Source: Wurfbainia villosa (lineage: Eukaryota; Streptophyta; Magnoliopsida; Zingiberales; Zingiberaceae). From it: DNA of 64,000 bases. The DNA is taken from NCBI GenBank assembly GCA_025175895.1, contig CM045997.1, forward strand, positions 108,672,479 to 108,736,478, in the 5' to 3' direction. Positions within the stretch are counted from its first letter, which is position 1. Every line of letters begins with the position of its first letter. A model generated the notes under the pieces. That model did no database searches and was not told where the DNA came from. It was given only the letters and a program-made list of their open reading frames with translations. Positions 49,249-60,999 of this stretch are shown piece after piece. Both the position numbers and the translations under genes were made by a program.

Positions 49249-50155
49249 TGTTGGATATATACTGAAAAGTCTATCTTTTGTATGAACATCTTTATTTTTG
49301 AAATAAGAATCACATGATCATTGATTGTATATTTATGGTTATGCATTTTGTCTAATACATTACATTATAGATAACATGGTATGTAGTATCACACGAGAGA
49401 TCATGTTATCAGTTCCTTGTAGAGTATAAGTAAAGGCTCACAACCGAGATGACTTTGGATAAACCATTGGTATGGTTGTAGTGTGATTTGATATTGGTTT
49501 GTCTTGACCATAGAATTACACTAGTACACTTTGTGTGTATTGAGCAGGACCGACCTAGAGGTGATTCGATTTATTGCTGACTACATAATCGAATCGGACT
49601 TCAGATATTATGTTGTACATGCTCTTAATCCCGATATAATAACAGACATATATACTTAGTATTCATTTCTTTGATTTACCAATAAGCGAGATTTATAGAG
49701 TAAATCAATAGGCTTGGTAAGTTGGGAAATGATATTATTTATATGGTGCGCCGTTGATTATAGGAGGAAACCGTGTCCTATATATTAGGATGATGATGTC
49801 CCCTTGAGGAGCTCATAAGGTTCATCATGTAAACCCTGCAGGTGGACTTGGTCCGGCATGATGATAAGGTTGAGTGGTACTACTCATGGAGTTAGATGTT
49901 GATTAATTAATTGTCAGTAAATTAATTAATCGACGGACATTCGAGATCTTAAATACGGAGAGATATATGTACAAATAATATATGAAGCCAATATTAACTT
50001 ATGGGGGTTGGTGAGGTAGATCAATGATAATCTTCTAGTGGAATGAATTATCATTAATGGATCGGACTTTATGTGAGCTTGATCCATTGGGTGGCCAAGA
50101 TCCAACTCCTCCTCATGGTCCCTATCGTAGCCTATTAAAACCCTCATGAAGCCTA

Positions 50156-50253
50156 GATCCAACGGTGGAGATTAAATCTCTAGATCCGACGGTTGAGATT
50201 AAATCTCTAGATCCAACGGTTGAGATTAAATCCCTAGATCCAACGGTGGAGAT
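50156..50253 (+). repeat. 27-bp tandem repeat in LTR F
   Basis: Three full units and a partial of GATCCAACGGTTGAGATTAA plus ATCTCTA, ending about 24 bp before the TATA box. The apparent peptide repeat EIKSLDPTV comes from the 27-bp period and is not evidence of a protein. Confidence 0.85.
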
Positions 50254-50276
50254 TAAAATGAGGCTTAAGCCTAACT

Positions 50277-50284
50277 CTATAAAA
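50277..50284 (+). promoter_or_regulatory. TATA box of LTR F
   Basis: CTCTATAAAAGGGTGG, about 1 kb into the LTR and followed by a GC-rich leader. Confidence 0.6.
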
Positions 50285-51118
50285 GGGTGGCCAAGGCTTG
50301 GGCGTGCATTATCCTTTGGAAGATTAGGGTTTTGCTTCCCTTGGCTTGGGCGGCAACTAAGAGAGGCTAGGGTTTGTTGGTCAGTAAACAAGAGGTGGCT
50401 AGGGTTTGCTTCTCATCTTGGGCGGCAACCTAAGGTTGGCTTCTCCTCTTGGCCGGCGGCAACAACACCACCATCTTCTCCTAGGGTCGGCGGCGCCACC
50501 CTCTTCCCCTCTTCCTTGGCCTGCGGCAAGAGCTAGGGATTCTTCCCTTGGAGCTTTTTGGTCGGCGCCATACTTCTATCTTCATCTCCTTGGCCGGCGG
50601 CAACCACCAAGCAAGGTGGCTTGGTGGTCGGTTCTAGATAGGAGAACAGTTTTGTTTTATTCTTCCTTTTGTTCGGAACGAGCAAGGAAAGAAAGATCGT
50701 GATCTAGGAGACTTCATCTCTTGGAGGATCGTTGCTCACACAATGTCCAAGAGGAAGATAGGACATATGATAGAAGACTTTGAGGTAAACAAGAGGTATA
50801 AATCTTATTTTGCTTTCCTTTTGTTTCTTTATATGTTGTATGTTTTTATTATGTGACTAATTTACTTAGACCCCGAATACAAACACAAAAATCGGCGATC
50901 CATACATCGTCTATTCCGCGGCTAATCGTAGAATAGAGATTGGTTGCTTGAACAACAAGTTTGTTCAAGTAACCACTCTAATCGAATAGCACGACGATGG
51001 AATGATTGCTTGGGTAATCCATCTTTGTCAAGGATAAATTTTTTTATCCGGGGACGACGACAGGATCACCATGAACAAGCGACCGAGTTAAAGTGGGAAG
51101 CGAAGTTTCCCCTTCCTT

Positions 51119-52270
51119 GAGCTTGCTCTTCACGCTTATATGCTACTCGATCATACTACTCACTCGGCCACTCGAGAGTAGTGGTTGGTGTTGAGTTGGG
51201 ACAGTTGTCATGCTCGAGCCACCGAGGCCACACTGGGGTCATGGTAGCTTTAGGGTGAGCCGACATGACCATGCATATTGCATTGCCGTGACTTATGACA
51301 TTTTTGCATATTGTCATATATATACATATATGCATGTATATATATATATATATATATATATAGATGATTGTGATTAGTATACATATATAGATGCAGTCTA
51401 TATATATATATATATATATATATGCTTATTGTGATGATGTATTTGATTGTACTATGCTTGTTGCATTTGGTTGTACATCATCTATATACATGCTACCCGC
51501 ATCGCTTATACAGTCGTGTAGGATACCTGTATAGTTGTTGGATTGTCTATTGTATTCTTTGACCTATATTTATGTCGTTATATGGTTTAGAGCAGACTTC
51601 CTGTATATGTATATATTGTGGATATGTGCTCAGGTTGGATAGATGTAGCGTAGCAGACGTTCAGGTATATCTGCATTTTATATTGCCTTTTGGTTAGAAG
51701 GTATATACATGGATATGTTATCATGTTAGTGTTACCTGATATACCTGTAGATTTTTTTATCGAATTACATGTGATATGGATATATATACATGTTTTTCTA
51801 TTACCTGCTGAGTTTTACTCACCACCACGGACCCTGGATTTTTCTGTCGCCTAGGTAACATGTAGCCAACTTCGTGATGGACTTGGAGCACCGCTGGCTA
51901 GCATCGTCTCATCTCAACTCCGAGAGTCCGGGTTTTTGGGTTTTTCCGTATGTCTTGTTATGTATTCTGAGTTTTCATGGTGTTATGTGTTATGTGATGT
52001 ACGCACATGTTAGTGCGGGATTCGACGAGGTTTTCTTTATGTTCTGGTGTTAGTCATACCAGTATGCATGGTGTGTGATTGTATTGTATATGTGTGGTTA
52101 TGGATATGTCGTTTATTAGTTTCCGTTGTATTTCGTTATGGTTTGTTTTCATATCTATATATATGTTGTTGTTGTGGCCTATGGGCCTTGTATTAACCCG
52201 AAATGTTACCATGTACAGGAGAGATGTCGTCCATTTACTTTTCGGCACGACATGCTTTCGAGGCATGACA
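51119..52270 (+). repeat. Third Del/Tekay LTR copy, truncated, opposite orientation
   Basis: Reverse complement of the first 1.1 kb of the LTR at 4536 (about 4536-5630), including the TA microsatellites and ending in GAGGCATGACA. No primer site follows the end, so no internal region is attached. It is missing 2.4 kb of its LTR. Microsatellite length and scattered substitutions distinguish it from both other copies. Confidence 0.88.
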
Positions 52271-52842
52271 ATATATTATCTTAAAAGGGTCATCTGATTA
52301 ACATTCCACCAAATGCGTGTGATTCTTCCGATTGTTCCAAAATCTAATACACAAGTTCACAAGAGGTCCTCTTGCATTTAAATAATTGGCTATTAATCTA
52401 AGGTTATAAAATTAAACCAACTTGTAACTCAAGATCCAAAACCTTCTAAAAGTTTTGCCAAAATTTAAACGTGAAATAAGGGTTGCAATTAGATGTGATT
52501 TCTCAACAACAGTGTAGGATCATTAAGGGAAACTAGGGGTGAACGAACTCACTTATGTCTCTTCACTCATCTTCGTTTATAATCACATTAGCATACAATG
52601 AAATATTCAAAAAAAAAAAAAAACAAAGCATAAGCACAACATAAATACAAACAACACATACAAAAACAACAAATACAAACATAATCACAAACAAAATAAC
52701 GACCACCACCACAAATACAAATAATGCAATGAATATAATGAAAGAAACTTGCTTTAAACGTTGGAATGTGCATTTGAACTTTGGCCACTTTTTTGTTTGT
52801 TTGTTTGTTTGATTCAGTTAATTGCAATTGTGTGTGTGTGTG

Positions 52843-52874
<32 letters not shown>

Positions 52875-55463
52875 ACAATAGGATAGGTATTTGCTGAATT
52901 TAGCTGTAAGTGTTGAATTTGATGATTTATATTTCCAAGTTGAAGAGTAGTCTTGTATCTTGTGTTTTTTTTTTTTTTTTTTTTTGCACCAGATACCATG
53001 CAGTTAAGTTACAGCTTCTATTTTAAGTTGTTATCAATAATGTCTTAGATTTGTATATACATTAAGGAATGCCTCTAAAATATTTTGTCTATTTAAAATT
53101 AGTATACTAATGAGATTTAGAATATCTGTATTGATACGATTTCATTTTCCATCAAAAAAAAATCGCTAGTAAAATTTTATATCAATCCTAGCATCCTACA
53201 ACACAACTAATCTACTCAAATAGGAAATACAAAACATATCAATCACAATTCAACTCGTCAAACCACAAAAAAAAAGTTTTTTTTTTTTTTTGTATCAAGT
53301 CAAGTGTGTATTGACAATTAACAAATCCATTGTTGAATAAAATTTAAACAAACCATGGTGCTTTAAGAGCAATAGATGACTTTATGGCCTAGCACAACCT
53401 TTCACCTAAGATCCACTCGTTATGATGTTCCCAACAATAACCTCCTTTTCTCCATTAAGTTTCTATCATTTACCATATCAAGTGGAAGAATTTGAATTTT
53501 CTAACTAAATTTGCCAACGTGCATGTAATTGTATGGAACAATTGGAATTTATTCTATTACAAGATGCCTTTAATGTAGCAAAAGTAGATTGCCCACATTC
53601 CATTATAATCAAACCACATCGCATCACGAATTTCATAAGCTAATATAGCTTGAGAAAGCACATATCAAATATTGATTTTATCATATATCTGAACTACTCA
53701 TATATCACGATTTCTACTATCATGTGTTAAGATTTTTAAAATTGTTCAAATTGCTCTAAATCCACATCACGACAACATCTAGAGTATATTAAGGTCCACA
53801 AATTTCAAATGATTTAGAATAATAGGAACATCCCAACAACCGAACCAAAAACACTAAATCTGTACGCATGTAGTATGCCAAGTAAACCACCAACTATACC
53901 AAAAGAGAATGAGGAAAATACACAAATTTGTGGTACCCCTTTTAAAATCCCCGGATAAACGATATCGCTATGTGCAAATCAGCAACTCATCCAATCCCCA
54001 AGTATCATGTCCCAGTTTTGATGTAACAAACTAGGCTAATCTTTACCCCATATCAGCATCATGTTTAGCAATCAAACAATGTCTTCATTCAACCAGTTCT
54101 ACATGTGAAATAATAGACATCAAGGAACTGTCAAAACTATATAATCCACATAATTAGTTTCACAAAACCTCAGATTCAGCACATTGAAATTCAAACAATT
54201 ATCAAATGCAGTATGTATCAAGGATATGTATCACCTATCAATCAAAACATAAGTTATCCAGAATTTGCATTTCAGCATGTCAGTTTAGATAATTTTTTCT
54301 CTCTCTCAATATATATACTGATGAGCATGCAGCTGAGAACCACCATCCAAGCAAAATTATATAAATTCTGAATTCTTATCACTTCTAAACCATGTTTGGA
54401 AATCTAGCGACCCAAAAATCCAATATCATTACCTATAATAACTCCCAACGTCAAAATGAAACTTTTGTGAACATTCATCATCATTTCACCTTTTTTTTTT
54501 CTTCGTTAAATTGCATTTGTGCATAAATCTACATTGGCATCAACACAATGAACCAACACAATGCACACATCTAGACCTCAATTAACCGTGGAGTTCAACA
54601 ATTTAGAATAACATAATATTTGCTAAATGTACTTGCAAACAAGTATATCTACAGTTACTAGCACCTGTATATCCCAAAACGTAGTTTGATCATTCATAGT
54701 AGGCATAACCATAAAGACAAATTTTATGAGTTGTACTAGTTTGAAGTTGACATCCTGAAGACAAATCTTAGTTTCTACCTCCCATGAACTTGAAGCAACT
54801 CACCACCTTTACTAAATATTCTTTTCTATCATTTACGCCCTATTATTTTCTTTCCCTCCAAACATGGAAACTTGGCATTGCAATAAATAACTTCGCCATT
54901 TAAATTAGCATCCTTAACCTTCCTACAAATCCATTTTTTTTTCTTCTCTATTAGTACATCCACTATCCAATAATCGTAAAGACCCAAACATTACACCTCT
55001 ATGGCCTATGGTCATTATAAGGTTAATAACACCTTAATACTCATCTTCTATTAACAAGCATAATTACAACAACGACAAATAAACCAAGTAGATAGGATAC
55101 ATAAGATTTAAATCCTCAATGCGCTCAACACTGGCTTAAGATGCTAACAATAGTAGTAATGCATCCTACTCAATCAAATAAATCCACAATACAACCAGCA
55201 ACCCAATCATAAATCATATTGGGTTCCTTAATAAAAGGAGACCCAATACATTGAATTAAACTAGTTCATGGTGATATCCCAATCGCTTTATATTTCCATT
55301 CATTGTGGAAATTAAAAGTTAATGAGTCTAGAATTAACTCAGGAACCCTACTAGGGATACACAAGGTCCATTCAGAATTTCCACTAAATATGCATATGCA
55401 TAGGACCCTAACTCTACATGCTTTGACACACGCCTAAACCTAAGCTTTGATACCAATAAATAT
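52271..55463. other. Unassigned AT-rich region
   Basis: 3.2 kb with no recognisable gene or transposon protein on either strand. It includes a compound microsatellite (52829-52875) and T runs at 52963-52985 and 53277-53292. The frame at 52588-52878 is microsatellite-derived. On the minus strand its right edge carries TTGGTATCAAAGC (about 55443-55455), a primer-site-like string next to the possible LTR at 55464. The region could therefore be the decayed interior of a minus-strand element. Confidence 0.5.
52829..52875 (+). repeat. Compound microsatellite (TG)n(TC)n(TA)n
   Basis: TGTGTGTGTGTGTG, then TCTCTCTCTCTC, then TATATATATATATA in direct succession. Confidence 0.9.
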
Positions 55464-56500
55464 TGTCACGATCCGGATGCCTCCATCCCTATATGAGGGA
55501 TAGCCTCCCGGCTCGAATAATATTCATCACTGCACCAAAAATCACAAAGAATACCCAAGAAGGGTACAGAAGACTTAACAATCATAAATATACAATACTT
55601 TCTTAAATGATGAATAACAATATAACTACATGTTTGTCCCAAAATACTAACTCGACTATACCAGGACATGACTAATAAATTTTGACTCATGCAAAACAAT
55701 GATTTAGAAAAGAAATACTAAAATATCAAAATGCATAAATCATAGACAATGCTAAAAAGAAAATAAATTGAATGGACTCTGTAGAAGATATCTCCAAGCT
55801 ATCGCTGAGCAATCTCTGAGCTATTCATCATAATATTGACCGAACCTTGACAATCACCTCAAGTCTATGAAGCTGGAGGTCAAAGAAATAGAGAGTAAGC
55901 ACAATATACAAAGTGGAGTAAGGAAAGACGTGCATGAATATGTATAATTCAAGAGGTCAACAACAAAAAAGAGTATTTATATTTTCAAATTTTGTACACC
56001 ATTGATTATTACTCCGTTCTCATTAATTCAACTCTTATTCACTCTTTAGTTAATTTCATCGATTTTTTCAATTTTTCATTTCAACATTAAACACATATTG
56101 CTCTTACATAAATATATAATTCAAACATAAGAATTTAATAGGTGAACAACCTGCAATCCACCCTTCTAAAATATGTCATACATGTCAAAGTGAACGACCT
56201 ACAATCCACTGGATATAAAACATATCATATTTAAATATAAGATAAGAGTGAGTGACACGCAACCTATCCAATAGAGATGTATCGTAGATGCATAGGATGA
56301 ATGACCTGCAATCCATCCAATACAAAGTACATCTTATATATGCACATACACATACATAGATATGAGGTGAATGACCTGTAATCCACCCAAAATGTCTCAC
56401 ATAAAAATAGGACGATTGACCTACAACCCATCCCGTGAGGTACCTTACACGAGAATAGGATGAACGACCCACTATAACCCCCCTGAGGTAAGTTATTTAT
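55464..56500 (-). repeat. Probable LTR, minus-strand element
   Basis: Starts TGTCACGATCCGGATGCC on the plus strand, resembling the Del/Tekay LTR edge TGTCACGCCCCGAG. It is preceded by a minus-strand TTGGTATCAAAGC, a primer-binding-site-like string. It includes the degenerate tandem repeat at 56141-56482. The other boundary is not clear and no second copy is in the window, so the call is tentative. Confidence 0.45.
56141..56482. repeat. Degenerate tandem repeat, 50-68 bp period
   Basis: About seven copies of a core such as GGATGAATGACCTGCAATCC, at about 56141, 56190, 56248, 56297, 56365, 56410 and 56458, separated by variable AT-rich spacers ending in ATA or CACATA. Confidence 0.75.
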
Positions 56501-56779
56501 TTTTAAAGCACGAAGTAAAATCTCTATATTTGTAGAACATTACTTAGTTACTCAAATTTAATGATCTCGCCACCTTTATTGATCATAAAATCAAAGTTCT
56601 ATAGCACAACGATTATATTCATTTCTTTAGTGATTCACTTGAGAAGTTATATGAATTCTTACAACTGCTGAGTCAAAGCTTTGTCGTAGAATTTAATTAC
56701 AAGCAACCATCTTCATAAAAATTATTTTCGTTGTGTGTTCACTTCGAATTCTCAAATAATTTGAGTTCTCCTTAAGAGG

Positions 56780-58610
56780 ATTAGCAATTATTGTAAGAAA
56801 ACAGGGCATATCATCAAAGATTGTTCCATTCGACCTCTAAAGAAATCTGAAACCGCCTACGATGTCTCAGTTGGTTCCTTGAATGCTCCTAATCCTAGTC
56901 AGTCTTCTATTACTCCTGAAATTGTCCAACAATGATAATTTCTACCCTTTCTGCTTAAGGCCTTTCGGGTAACAAAAATTCTAATCCTAAGCCTTAGTAT
57001 TTTGATTCGCCGCTTCCAATCACATGACCAACACTTCCTTTTTTTTATATAATGTTAAAGCATATAATGGAGATCTTCATATTCATACCGTTGATGGTAA
57101 TTCCTTACCCATCACAGCTGTTGGTGATATTTGAGCTTCTTTAAATACTATATTTGTGCCTCCTAAGTTGTCCACTAATCTTTTATCCGTTGGCCAATTA
57201 GTTGACAACAATTGTATTGTTCAATTCTCAAATTATGGTTGTCTTGTGCAGGATCAAGTGTCAGGGAAGATAATCGTAAAGGGACCTAAAGTGGGACGTC
57301 TTTTTCCTTAACTTCCATCTCCCTCTCCATTGTCGAATTCTATTACTTGTAATCTTGCTCAATGTGATAATCAAGTGTGGCATAGATGCTAAGGACATCC
57401 TAATTCTCATGTACTTCGAGTCTTGCTTAAATCTAGTTTACTTGAAAATAAAAATTCGACTTCTTCTAATAATGATATTGTTGATTGTGCATCTTGGAAA
57501 CTAGGCAAAAGCAAGACGCTTCCTTTTCCATTACATAAAACCCACACAATCAAACCTTTTGAACTGGTACATACTGATGTATGGGGTATTGCACATGTAA
57601 TTCCTCATGAACACTACAAATACTTTGTTATATTCATCGATGATTTTACTCTTTTTACTTAGGTATATTTTCTTCGGTCTAAGAGTGCGGTTTTTTGTGT
57701 TCAAAGTATTTCTTACTTTAGTTGAAACACAATTTTCTACCAAAATCAAAATCTTGCAATCTGATTCAAGTGGTGCATATATGTCAAACGAATTTCAATC
57801 TTTTCTTCAAAGTCATGGAATCATATCACAACGTTCTTGTCCTTTTACTCCACAACAAAACGGTGTGGCTGAAAGAAAGAATCGTCATCTTCTTGATGTT
57901 GTTCGCACTCTTCTAATTGTGTCTTGTGTTCCTTCTCAGTTTTGGTGTGAAGTTTTGTCTACTGGTGTTTATTTGATTAATAGATTAGCATCTTCCAACT
58001 TAAATAATGATTCTCTTTTTTTTCGTTTGTTTGGGTATGCACCAAATTATTCTCATCTTCATATTTTTGGTTGTATTGGTTTTGTTCACCTTCCTGCACA
58101 TGAGAGAAATAAACTTACTGCTCAATCTGTCAAGTGTGCTTTCTTAGGATATGTTGGAACTCAAAAAGGATTTTTTTTGCTATGATCCTCATGCTCGTCG
58201 AACTTGTGTCTCTAGAAATACCATTTTTTTTTAAATCAATACTTCTTTAGCACTCAACAGACTCCCGAATCTCCCTCTCTATCCACTTTACCACATTTTT
58301 CTCAGTTCTCCACGCTAGTACAAGGTTTAAACCTAGTTTTGTTTACCGTAAGCATACTCCACCTGCATCTGAATCTTCTACAGGTCTCACTGAAGTTCCT
58401 TCACATCTTCCTGTGGCATTTGATCCTGTTCTACCCATTTCTGATGATCTAAATCTTCTTCGAAGAAGCTCTAGGCCTCGCAAACCTCCTAAAAGGTATG
58501 GTTTTTCAACTCCTGTGGCCATGTCCACTTCCTTGTCTTCTATTCCTATTCCCACTTGTTATAAGCAAGCTATGGAACATGAGTGTTGGCAACAAGCAAT
58601 GGAAGTATAA
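56780..58610 (+). pseudogene. Ale/Retrofit-like copia gag-pol fragment
   Basis: Gag knuckle remnant YCKKTGHIIKDC at about 56790 (first Cys lost), then a broken protease (ASNHMTN region near 57020, followed by PPKLSTNLLSVGQL). Integrase: VWHRC with a stop in the HxxxH motif, CASWKLGKSK, HTDVWG, then from 57720 SDSSGAY and QQNGVAERKNRHLLDVVRT with the D and E residues, and GYAPNYSHLHIFGC. The integrase C-terminal linker follows (RRSSRPRKPPKRYGF). It ends at EHECWQQAMEV, the first codons of RT, where LTR H begins. Several stops and frameshifts (about 57121, 57391, 57660, 58180) are present. The rest of RT and RNase H is missing. Confidence 0.88.
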
Positions 58611-58614
58611 ATTC

Positions 58615-58702
58615 TATTGGTGCAATCAGCCTAGGTCACGTTTGACCTGATTCGAGTTTGACTCGAGTAGTATTTTGATGTTTGACAATAGTTTGGGGAG
58701 AT
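58615..58702 (+). repeat. Short duplicated LTR start ending in a polypurine tract
   Basis: TATTGGTGCAATCAGCC continues for about 80 bp like the start of LTR H, then GGGGAGAT leads into the true LTR start at 58703. It looks like a deletion or recombination product joining LTR sequence to the 3' end of an internal region through the shared word TGTTTGACAA. Confidence 0.65.
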
Positions 58703-59945
58703 TATTAGTGCAATCGACCCAGGTTATGATTGACCGGACTCGAGTTTGACTCGAGTAGTATTTTGATGTTTGACAATTGTTTGACCATATGATGGAGAAG
58801 TCCAAGTGGGACACTTGGCATGGAAAGTCCAAGTCTTGTGTACTTGACATGAAAAGTCCAAGCATGGGTCTTGGCATTTGGAAAGTCTAACATGGAGTTG
58901 GCATGGAAAGTCTAAGTATGGGTCTTGACATTTGGAAAGTCCAACATGGAGTTGACATGGAAAGTCCAAGCATGGGTCTTGGCATTGAGAAAATCCAAGT
59001 ATGGGTCTTGACATTTGGGAAAGTCCAAGGGTGTGATATTGGCGACGTAAAGTCTAAATGGTAGTTTTGGCAGTATAAGTCTAATGGTTGGCGGCGTAAA
59101 GTCCAAGCGTGTATCTTGGCAGCGTAAGCCCAAATGTACCTTAGCAGTGTAGACCCGGTTAGCATAACAATAGCCGATGGAAGCACCTGAAGGCTAGCGT
59201 ATGGATGAACAAGTCATGAATGACTTGGAGGGATCCAATAGGCGTGAGGCTGATGGAGGTGGCTAGAAGGCTTAGGTCTAAGCTAAGGGTTGTCTAGCAA
59301 GTATGAGAGCATCATACTTGAGTTAAACCTCATGGTTGAGGTTTATCAGTCGACTGGTCAAGTGTTTTGACATTTGGTAGCCGAGTCGACTCTGATCAGT
59401 CGACTGGAATTATGACCCGTCATCGTCGTGAGTCGTGAGCTCATTGCGCCAAATAATAGCTTGCGGTCATTGACGATAGACGGTCGTGGCCAGCGATCGG
59501 CCCCGCCGTAGAGGCGCATTCGGCTAGCAATCACGCGAACACCGAGAACCTTGGTAATTGGTAAGTCGAAACTACGAAGCGGCGATCGGAAAGAGCGATC
59601 AACTGCTAGGCTATCCGATGGAGTTTTTCCAGCGTGGATTAAACCGCTATGAGATAACGACTACTCCTTTGGGCAGGATTTTGTAGCGATTTTTGGGGAG
59701 ATTTTGAAGAGGAATTGCTGCTGCATTCCAGACCTTCAAAAGCAACCCAAAGCAAGCAACAAGCAAGCAATCCAAAGTTTTTATGTAAAGTTTTCTTTAT
59801 TTGTATTGGTGTATTGCTTAGTTTACTTGTTGTATTTTATTGTATTACTTTTGTAATCATTTGTAAGATGTTTCTCCACCTTCGGTGTGTCACTAAGGAG
59901 TGTTTTTGATTAGTGGTGGTGTGCATTGTGGGGGATGGATCGGTG
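58703..59945 (+). repeat. LTR H of the pol-less SIRE-related family, plus orientation
   Basis: Starts TATTAGTGCAATCGACCC. It contains a CTTGG/CCAAG array (58795-59120), partial palindromes ATCAGTCGACTGG at about 59345 and 59395, and the segment GCTGCTGCATTCCAGACCTT, whose complement is in LTR I. Its right end meets LTR I head-on. No TATA box is obvious, so part of the promoter may be lost. Confidence 0.75.
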
Positions 59946-60432
59946 TGTATTGGCCGGCTAGAGGGGGGTGAATAGCCCTCTTTCGTTGTACGGTGGAATT
60001 CGTTCGTTCTCGTTGCGTTGCTTGTCTACGATTGTTGTTAGCGCAGCGGAATAACAATGATAATAACAATACTAACAACACATAACAATCACAAGCAATA
60101 CACAAGAATATACGTGGCTCGAAACCGAATGATTCCTACTCCACGGGCGAGCTCACCGAGCTCTAGTTATGCACACGGCACTAACTAAACTCCTTCTCGA
60201 CTACACGTCGGAGGTGGAGAAACCTCTCATAAGCTATTACAACAAGTAATATATGAAATACAAGCAATACAAAGACAAATACGAAATACATATAAAGAAC
60301 ACTTTACAATACTTGCTTTGAACCCTTTGCTTGTAGCTTGCTTTAGATGACTCTTGAAGGTCTAGAATGCAGCAGCAATTCCCCTCCAATAGCTTCACAA
60401 AAGTCTTAGCGAAATCCCTCCATTTGAGCTCC

Positions 60433-60440
60433 ATTTATAA
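60433..60440 (-). promoter_or_regulatory. TATA box of LTR I
   Basis: The minus strand reads GGTTATAAATGGAGC. Palindrome variants lie 30-60 bp upstream. Confidence 0.55.
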
Positions 60441-60999
60441 CCTGCATCAAGCTGTTTTCGCGCCTAGCAGTTGACTGCCAAAAAGCTCCAGTCGACTGCC
60501 CCTGTAGTCGTTGTCTCACAACGGCCAAATCCACATTGGACAAGTTCCAACGGATCACCTACGATCATTACGATCCATGGCGGTCGATTGGTGACCTAAT
60601 GTCGGCGCCCGGTCAGCTGGGCGTTCGTACTCACGACATTCCCATCACGATCATTGTCATCCCTCGGCGATCATTGCATCGCTTCGATCGATCATTGTCG
60701 ATATCGATCATTGCCGGTCCATGGCGATCATTGTCAGCCTAAAATCGCAACCTTACACCAGTCGAACCCTAGTCGACTTGGATCAGTCGAACCGACACCT
60801 GTGCCAGTCGACTGCTGTCGGGCAAAACCTCAAACACCAAGTTATTTGAGCCTCCGACCGTCGGGTAAACCCTCAAACATTAAGTTTGAGCCTCCGACAC
60901 TCAGTCTTAGCCACTTGGCCAAGTCCACATCATCCCTCATGGAGTTTCCCACCGAAGCTCTCTTCCCTCGGCCTACGTCCCTTGGATGCGCCAAGCGTA

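Larger units (their letters stand above)
49249..51118 (+). repeat. 3' LTR of copia element F
   Basis: Starts TGTTGGATATATACTG after the polypurine tract. It contains a 27-bp tandem repeat (50156-50253), a TATA box (50277) and a GC-rich transcribed leader with GGCCGGCGGCAA words. The right edge is uncertain: sequence changes to Del/Tekay LTR at about 51119 without a clear CA terminus. It is unrelated to LTR G upstream of F's pol. Confidence 0.75.

Noticed and set aside
50165..50536. 123-codon frame with EIKSLDPTV peptide repeats
   Set aside because: It stems from a 27-bp DNA repeat that straddles the LTR promoter and crosses the TATA box.
52588..52878. 96-codon minus-strand frame rich in Tyr, Cys and Phe
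   Set aside because: Derived from the (TG)(TC)(TA) microsatellite and A-rich DNA; no domain.
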